NCBI GenBank assembly: GCA_034096865.1
Contig: JAWQFJ010005561.1
Span: 1-10,000, forward strand
Length of the DNA: 10,000 nucleotides
Direction: 5' to 3'
DNA from: Theodoxus fluviatilis
Taxonomy: Eukaryota; Mollusca; Gastropoda; Cycloneritida; Neritidae
Positions within the stretch are counted from its first letter, which is position 1; the number at the start of each line of letters is the position of its first letter. Positions 5,674-10,000 of this stretch are shown here, one piece after another. A model generated the notes under the pieces. It did not search any database and was not told the origin of the DNA. It saw only the letters and a list, made by a program, of their open reading frames with translations. A program made the position numbers and the translations under genes.

Positions 5674-6372
5674 GGTCCATTCTCACCCCCAACCCACAGT
5701 GGGTCCATTCTCACCCCCAACCCACAGTGGGTCCATTCTCACCCCCAACCCACAGTGGGTCTATTATCACCCCCAACCCACAGTGGGTCACTTCTCACCC
5801 CCAACCCACAGTGGGTCACTTCTCACCCCCAACCCACAGTGGGTCCCTTCTCACCCCCAGCCCACAGTGGGTCCCTTCTCACCCCCAGCCCACAGTGGGT
5901 CCATTCTCACCCCCAACCCACAGTGGGTCCCTTCTCACCCCCAACCCACAGTGGGTCCATTCTCACCCCCAGCCCACAGTGGGTCCATTTTCAACCCCAA
6001 CCCACAGTGGGTCCCTTCTCACCCCCAACCCACAGTGGGTCCATTCTCACCCCCAACCCACACTGGGTCTATTATCACCCCCAACCCACAGTGGGTCACT
6101 TCTCACCCCCAACCCACAGTGGGTCACTTCTCACCCCCAACCCACAGTGGGTCCCTTCTCACCCCCAGCCCACAGTGGGTCCCTTCTCACCCCCAGCCCA
6201 CAGTGGGTCCATTCTCACCCCCAACCCACAGTGGGTCCCTTCTCACCCCCAACCCACAGTGGGTCCATTCTCACCCCCAGGCCACAGTGGGTCCATTTTC
6301 AACCCCAACCCACAGTGGGTCCCTTCTCACCCCCAACCCACAGTGGATCCCTTCTCACCCCCAACCCACAGA
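5674..6372. repeat. 28-bp minisatellite with an 11-unit higher-order repeat
   Basis: About 25 tandem copies of a 28-bp unit carry the core CACCCCCAACCCACAGTGGG, with variable bases before it (CCATTC, CTATTATC, CACTTC, CCCTTC or CCATTTTCA). The order of variants across units 3-13 (from 5730) is repeated in the same order in units 14-24 (from 6038). This gives a 308-bp higher-order repeat, with a few private changes such as CACACTG near 6060 and AGGCCACAG near 6280. Each unit junction contains the imperfect palindrome ACCCACAGTGGGT. Because 28 is not a multiple of three, the stop-free plus strand produces long Pro/His/Ser/Gln-rich open frames in all three phases; I do not regard these as genes. 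Confidence 0.95.
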
Positions 6373-6499
6373 AGGATTGCAAAGTAAAGGCAGAGGCACG
6401 GATACAAGTACTAGTTCCGTATAGCGACTCGTCACTCATTTCCGGGGCTCAAACCACTTTGCGCTTTATCCTCTGGTGATTGGGCCTAGACCAATCTAT

Positions 6500-6500
<1 letters not shown>
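6373..6500. other. Unique spacer between repeats, nothing recognised
   Basis: About 125 bases of non-repetitive sequence lie between the 28-bp array and the CT microsatellite. No coding, splice or RNA feature is supported. Confidence 0.5.
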
Positions 6501-6540
<40 letters not shown>

Positions 6541-6541
6541 T

Positions 6542-6573
<32 letters not shown>

Positions 6574-6595
6574 ACTCTCTCTCTCTCTCTCTCTC

Positions 6596-6639
<44 letters not shown>
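6501..6639. repeat. Compound (CT)n-(AT)n microsatellite
   Basis: A CT dinucleotide tract with occasional TTT and CAC interruptions occupies 6501-6595 and passes directly into a perfect (AT)n tract at 6598-6639. Open frames across it on either strand (Ser-Leu, Arg-Glu and Ile-Tyr runs) are repeat artefacts. Confidence 0.97.
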
Positions 6640-6641
<2 letters not shown>

Positions 6642-6735
6642 GGCTCGCTCGCTTGTATATCCAACCTGTAGTTGCCACTGGCTGCTCCGGGAGCAGAGAA
6701 GGATCCTACATTGACAAGACCAATGACCAGACAAT

Positions 6736-6748
6736 ATCCGAGAACTGA
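6736..6748. repeat. Left 13-bp direct repeat (putative target-site duplication)
   Basis: ATCCGAGAACTGA here is identical to 6947-6959; the bases on both outer sides differ. It marks the left boundary of the SINE-like insertion. Confidence 0.6.
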
Positions 6749-6946
6749 TCCCCCTGTGGGTTCGGGGTAAGAATTGACCCACAGTGTTTCCCTTTGAGAT
6801 TCGTAAGAGGCGAATAACTAGGGACATCGTTACTTGATTTGCGTTTCCTCTAAACTGTTCAAGCGATTTTCGTGCGTAATGGCTTTACATAGCTTAGAAA
6901 GGCTGATAGGCCGTAAAATTCCATGCATCCATCTATCCATCCATCC
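6749..6946 (+). mobile_element. Probable SINE-like insertion with ATCC-repeat tail
   Basis: This 198-base segment is flanked by a perfect 13-bp direct repeat, ATCCGAGAACTGA, at 6736-6748 and 6947-6959, which looks like a target-site duplication. Its right end is an (ATCC)n tail, the kind of short tandem-repeat tail left by LINE-mobilised SINEs, so the element reads left to right. The body starts with CCCCCTGTGGGTTCGGGG and contains an 8-bp inverted repeat, CTGTGGGT (6754-6761) with ACCCACAG (6777-6784). GGTTCGGGG resembles a polymerase III B box, but no matching A box was found, so a tRNA origin is not shown. The ATCC of the duplication overlaps the tail unit, so the true duplication is between 9 and 13 bases. 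The body has no open frame of note. Confidence 0.6.
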
Positions 6947-6959
6947 ATCCGAGAACTGA
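6947..6959. repeat. Right 13-bp direct repeat (putative target-site duplication)
   Basis: This is the second copy of ATCCGAGAACTGA, directly after the (ATCC)n tail. The first four bases could equally be one more tail unit. Confidence 0.6.
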
Positions 6960-7073
6960 AGAGTCACAAACACAAGATGAGACGAGTTATTTCCCTTCTA
7001 CTGACGAGTTTTCGTGCGGGACAATGTCGGGTTTTTCAATGTTGTAAACATTCCAAAGTTCTTGCATCTCGAG

Positions 7074-7733
7074 ACCTGTGTATCTGGATGTTGTACATGT
7101 GGCGTATATTGGTACCTGTGTATCTGGATGTTGTACATGTGGTGTATATTGGCACCTGTGTATCTGGATGTTGTACATGTGGCGTATCTTGGTACCTGTG
7201 TATCTGGATGTTGTACATGTGGCGTATCTTGCTACCTGTGTACCTGGATGTTGTACATGTGGCGTATATTGGTACCTATGTACCTGGATGTTGTACATGT
7301 GGTGTATATTGGTACCTGCGTATCTGGATGTTGTACATGTGGCGTATATTGGTACCTGTGTATCTGGATGTTGTACATGTGGCGTATCTTGGTACCTGTG
7401 TATCTGGATGTTGTACATGTGGCGTATATTGGTACCTGTGTATCTGGATGTTGTACATGTGGCGTATATTGGTACCTGTGTATCTGGATGTTGTACATGT
7501 GGCGTATATTGGTACCTGTGTATCTGGATGTTGTACATGTGGCGTATATTGGTACCTGTGTATCTGGATGTTGTACATGTGGCGTATCTTGGTACCTGTG
7601 TATCTGGATGTTGTACATGTGGCGTATATTGGCACCTGTGTATCTGGATGTTGTACATGTGGCGTATATTGGTACCTGTGTATCTGGATGTTGTACATGT
7701 GGCGTATGCGTCACATGTACAACATCCAGATAC
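7074..7733. repeat. 40-bp minisatellite ending in an inverted partial copy
   Basis: About 15.7 tandem copies of a 40-bp unit run to about 7700, with core TATCTGGATGTTGTACATGT followed by GGCGTATATTGGTACCTGTG. Copies differ by only a few bases (TATCTT for TATATT, GGCACC for GGTACC, GTGTAC for GTGTAT), so the array is young or homogenised. The unit contains no stop trinucleotide on either strand and its length is not divisible by three. All six frames are therefore open over much of the array, giving Cys/Trp/Tyr-rich plus-strand peptides and His/Arg/Thr-rich minus-strand peptides. None shows gene-like features. The array ends with a reversed half unit at 7712-7733. Confidence 0.96.
7680..7733. 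repeat. 22-bp perfect inverted repeat (hairpin) at array end
   Basis: Bases 7680-7701 are perfectly complementary to 7712-7733, leaving a 10-base loop. The right arm is a reverse-complement copy of the first half of the 40-bp unit. Such a structure fits a fold-back or template-switch event at the array edge. Confidence 0.9.
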
Positions 7734-7760
7734 CAAGATTGGAACTCACATTTTATCAGA

Positions 7761-8412
7761 GGTGGAGGCAGAGGTGGGATATGCAGACTGAGGCTCACTG
7801 CTGACGTGGTGGAGGCAGAGGTTGGATATGCAGACTGAGGCTCACTGCTGACGTGGTGGAGACAGAGGTGGGGTATGCAGACTGAGGCTCACTGGTGACG
7901 TGGTGGAGGCAGAGGCGGGATATGCAGACTGAGGCTCACTGGTGACTGGAGGTGGAGACAGAGGTGGGATATGCAGACTGAGGCTCACTGCTGACGTGGT
8001 GGAGGCAGAGGCGGGATATGCAGACTGAGGCTCACTGGTGACTGGAGGTGGAGACAGAGGTGGGATATGCAGACTGAGGCTCACTGCTGACGTGGTGGAG
8101 GCAGAGGTGGGATATGCAGAATGAGGCTCACAGCTGACGTGGTGGAGGCAAAGGTGGATATGCAGACAGGCTCACTGCTGACGTGGAGGCAGAGGTGGGG
8201 TATGCAGAATGAGGCTCACAGCTGACGTGGTGGAGGCAGAGGTGGGGTATGCAGAATGAGGCTCGCAGCTGACGTAGTGGAGGCAGAGGTGGGGTATGCA
8301 GAATGAGGCTCACTGCTGACGTGGTGGAGGCAGAGGTGGATATGCTGACTGAGCTCACTGCTGATGTGGAGGAGGCAGAGGTGGATATACTGACTGAGGC
8401 TCACTGCTGACA
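7761..8412. repeat. 47/49-bp minisatellite
   Basis: Tandem copies of a 47-bp unit contain GGATATGCAGACTGAGGCTC and a variable GGTGGAGGCAGAGG block. Alternative 49-bp units carry ACTGGAGGTGGAGACAGAGG. The 47+49 pair occurs twice (7941 and 8037 starts, 96 bases apart), a small higher-order repeat. Units beyond about 8120 are more divergent and shorter by small deletions, and the right end merges with the possible exon at 8401-8629. On the minus strand the right-hand units can be read as a Ser/Thr/Ala/Val-rich peptide (SVSISTSASTTSAVS), so the array may have grown out of coding or exon-edge sequence. Confidence 0.92.
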
Positions 8413-8629
8413 GGAGGCGGATACAGAGACTGGCACTTCACTGGATGCGGTCAGATTGGCAGCAGAGGCCAGGAGATCCAGGGCTGCAGGGTCGAGGGAG
8501 GAGAGGATGTGCTGTGCCATAGAGTTGGCTGTGTCTGCACTCCCCGTGTCTACCAGGATGTGCACGACCTCCCCCCCTTCCACCTCCCCTTTGGTTCCCT
8601 CCTGGCAGCCTGGCATCAGCAGCCCAGAG
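8401..8629 (-). CDS. Possible exon of an unrecognised protein
   Basis: A GC-richer minus-strand open frame stands out from its AT-rich right flank. After a plausible acceptor (GTCTTCTGCAG ending at 8630) it encodes about 75 residues. It starts GLLMPGCQEGTKGEVEGGE, continues VVHILVDTGSADTANSMAQ, then a hydrophobic, probably helical HILSSLDPAALDLLASAANL, and ends in a Ser/Val-rich tail at a TGA at 8403-8401. Its composition looks like protein rather than repeat. Past the stop the same frame resumes as the Ser-rich minisatellite (ASVSISTSAS), so a small indel may have created the stop, or splicing may occur at one of the GTGAGC sites in the repeat. I do not recognise the family. It could be an upstream exon of a minus-strand gene, a single-exon remnant, or a chance open frame. 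Confidence 0.38.
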
Positions 8630-8649
8630 CTGCAGAAGACATCAACAGA

Positions 8650-9145
8650 ATGCTGGGAAAATGGCAAAAATGACAGGTGCAAAATGCATTTTGAAACAAC
8701 GTGATCATCATGATTTCCCAAAATGAGAGCAGCATGATTTCACAACCCCTTCATACCAGCAATTCTTACTTTTGTTAAAAAATATATACATTTGATTTTA
8801 GGATAGCTTCTCTTTAAAATCAGTATTCCATACAGTTTGTTTTACAGTCTTTCATGATCAGCATGTAAATTTCCCATTATGGATGAATACAGTATTATCA
8901 TGTATTGTATTGCATTGTATTTGTATTGCATTGCAATGTATTGGGCAAAGGCATGGAAGGATGACCATGGACTGCCGCAGTCTTAAATTTGGAGAGCGAT
9001 AGTGGACTGCCACAGTCCAAACTTTCAGCCACTGGGTTCTGTCTCTGTGTGTTAAACTTCACCTCACTCTCCATTGGTCAGAGCCTATTTCTATCAACCA
9101 ATAAGAGCTCAGCACACATCAGAACCCATCTGCCATCAGCACCAG
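8650..9145. other. AT-rich non-coding interval with short inverted repeats
   Basis: No gene is supported in these 500 bases. They hold an AT-rich part, then an irregular pentanucleotide-like tract of TGTATTGCATTG motifs at about 8898-8943. Two near-palindromes follow, GACTG-CCG-CAGTC at 8970-8982 and GGACTG-CCA-CAGTCC at 9004-9018. There is also an inverted pair of CCAAT boxes, ATTGG at 9073-9077 and CCAAT at 9098-9102. A short open frame at 8989-9186 has no gene-like features. Confidence 0.6.
9073..9102. promoter_or_regulatory. Inverted pair of CCAAT boxes
   Basis: ATTGG (9073-9077) and CCAAT (9098-9102) face in opposite directions 20 bases apart, within ATTGGTCAGAG and ACCAATAAGAG. NF-Y binds such motifs in animal promoters. 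No TATA box or downstream gene start was identified, so this is a weak candidate. Confidence 0.2.
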
Positions 9146-10000
9146 TGCACTGGGAGAGCGGTTTTGGGGGTTATCATGCACTCTGAGAGTTAAAGCCATG
9201 GAACTGGGAGAGTGGTTTTGGGGGTTATCACGGCACTCTGAGAGTTAAAACCATGGCACTGGGAGAGTGGTTTTGGGGGTTATCACGGCACTCTGAGAGT
9301 TAAAGCCATGGCACTGGAATAGTGGTTTGGGGGGTTATCACGGCACTCTGAGAGTTAAAGCTAGTGCACTGGGAGAGTGGTTATCACGCACTCTGAGAGT
9401 TAAAGCCATGGCACTGGGAGAGTGGTTTTGGGGGTTATCACGGCACTCTGAGAGTTAAAGCCATGGCACTGGGAGAGCGGTTTTGGGGGTTATCACGGCA
9501 CTCTGAGAGTTAAAGCCATGGCACTGGGAGAGCGGTTTTGGGGGTTATCACGGCACTCTGAGAGTTAAAGCCATGGCACTGGGAGAGTGGTTTTGGGGGT
9601 TATCACGGCACTCTGAGAGTTAAAGCCATGGCACTGGGAGAGTGGTTTTGGGGGTTATCACGGCACTCTGAGAGTTAAAGCCATGGCACTGGGAGAGTGG
9701 TTTTGGGGGTTATCACGCACTCTGAGAGTTAAAGCCAGTGCACTGGGAGAGTGGTTTTGGGGGTTATCACGGCACTCTGAGAGTTAAAGCCATGGCACTG
9801 GGAGAGCGGTTTTGGGGGTTATCACGCACTCTGAGAGTTAAAGCCATGGCACTGGGAGAGTGGTTTTGGGGGTTATCACGGCACTCTGAGAGTTAAAGCC
9901 ATGGCACTGGGAGAGTGGTTTTGGGGGTTATCACGGCACTCTGAGAGTTAAAGCCATGGCACTGGAATAGTGGTTTGGGGGGTTATCACGGCACTCTGAG
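9146..10000. repeat. 55-bp minisatellite, continues beyond the window
   Basis: About 15-16 copies of a 55-bp unit carry GCACTGGGAGAGTGGTTTTG, GGGGTTATCACGGCACTCTG and AGAGTTAAAGCCATG. Variants include a copy lacking about 10 bases near 9381, copies with CGCAC in place of CGGCAC, and a distinctive GGAATAGTGGTTTGGGGGG version at 9311 and again at 9959. Those two lie 648 bases apart, which hints at a roughly 12-unit higher-order repeat. Each unit contains stops, and no coding role is suggested. Confidence 0.95.

Noticed and set aside
5674..6372. CRISPR-like array
   Set aside because: Repeats are directly tandem with no unique spacers of constant length, and the context is a eukaryotic genome.
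5666..6479. Three overlapping plus-strand open frames of 210-252 residues rich in Pro, His, Ser and Gln
   Set aside because: They are the same 28-bp tandem unit read in three phases; no phase is favoured and the frames start and end at the array edges.
6480..6748. Frames with Ser-Leu and Ile-Tyr runs around 6.5 kb
   Set aside because: They translate the CT and AT dinucleotide repeats.
6923..7838. Long Cys/Trp/Tyr-rich plus-strand frames and His/Arg/Thr-rich minus-strand frames
   Set aside because: They are produced by a stop-free 40-bp repeat in up to six frames; no conserved domain, and the termini fall in unrelated sequence.
8401..8629. Aspartic protease motif (VDTGSA) in the possible exon
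   Set aside because: Only the short Asp-Thr-Gly-Ser match is present; the following Ala/Leu-rich helical sequence does not look like a protease fold, and no second motif is visible.

Overview
This window looks like a repeat-rich stretch of animal nuclear DNA, most likely from a marine invertebrate. A mollusc is my best guess, based on the style of the retrotransposon ORF1; that is inference and I could not search. Evidence for a eukaryote: a non-LTR retrotransposon, a gene exon with a canonical splice acceptor, a SINE-like insertion with target-site duplications, and many micro- and minisatellites. There is no bacterial gene organisation. Nearly every long open frame outside the retrotransposon is a by-product of tandem repeats.

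Layout, left to right. (1) 1-120 is a CA-rich simple repeat. (2) About 110-4900 holds a nearly full-length LINE of the L1/Tx1 type on the minus strand. Reading leftward it has ORF1 (4821-4021: RRM-like fold plus two zinc knuckles) and ORF2 (3939-152: APE-type endonuclease, reverse transcriptase, C-terminal CCHC motif). ORF2 is broken by three apparent one-base losses, each at a short homopolymer (2003-2007, 1145-1150, 1092-1097), by a 77-base C/G tract (890-966) and by an in-frame stop (839-841). (3) 4921-5022, minus strand, is the apparent last coding exon of a PLAC8-domain (cysteine-rich) protein. The LINE begins less than 100 bases past its stop codon, in the same orientation. (4) 5023 upward is the putative intron of that gene, starting with a (GAAA)n/(TGAA)n microsatellite that supplies the splice acceptor's pyrimidine tract. 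(5) 5674-6372 is a 28-bp minisatellite with an 11-unit (308-bp) higher-order repeat. (6) 6501-6639 is (CT)n then (AT)n. (7) 6749-6946 is a probable SINE flanked by 13-bp direct repeats. (8) 7074-7733 is a 40-bp minisatellite closed by an inverted partial copy. (9) 7761-8412 is a 47/49-bp minisatellite. (10) 8401-8629, minus strand, is a possible exon of an unrecognised protein that runs into that minisatellite. (11) 9146-10000 is a 55-bp minisatellite running off the window.

The supported genes are therefore the LINE's two ORFs (a self-mobilising pair, with ORF2 damaged in this copy or in this assembly), the terminal PLAC8 exon, and a tentative exon at 8.4-8.6 kb. No operon-like relationship is implied. 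The main biological point is the arrangement: a LINE sits at the 3' end of a host gene, and simple repeats abut the gene's splice site. No convincing new defence or enzymatic system was seen.
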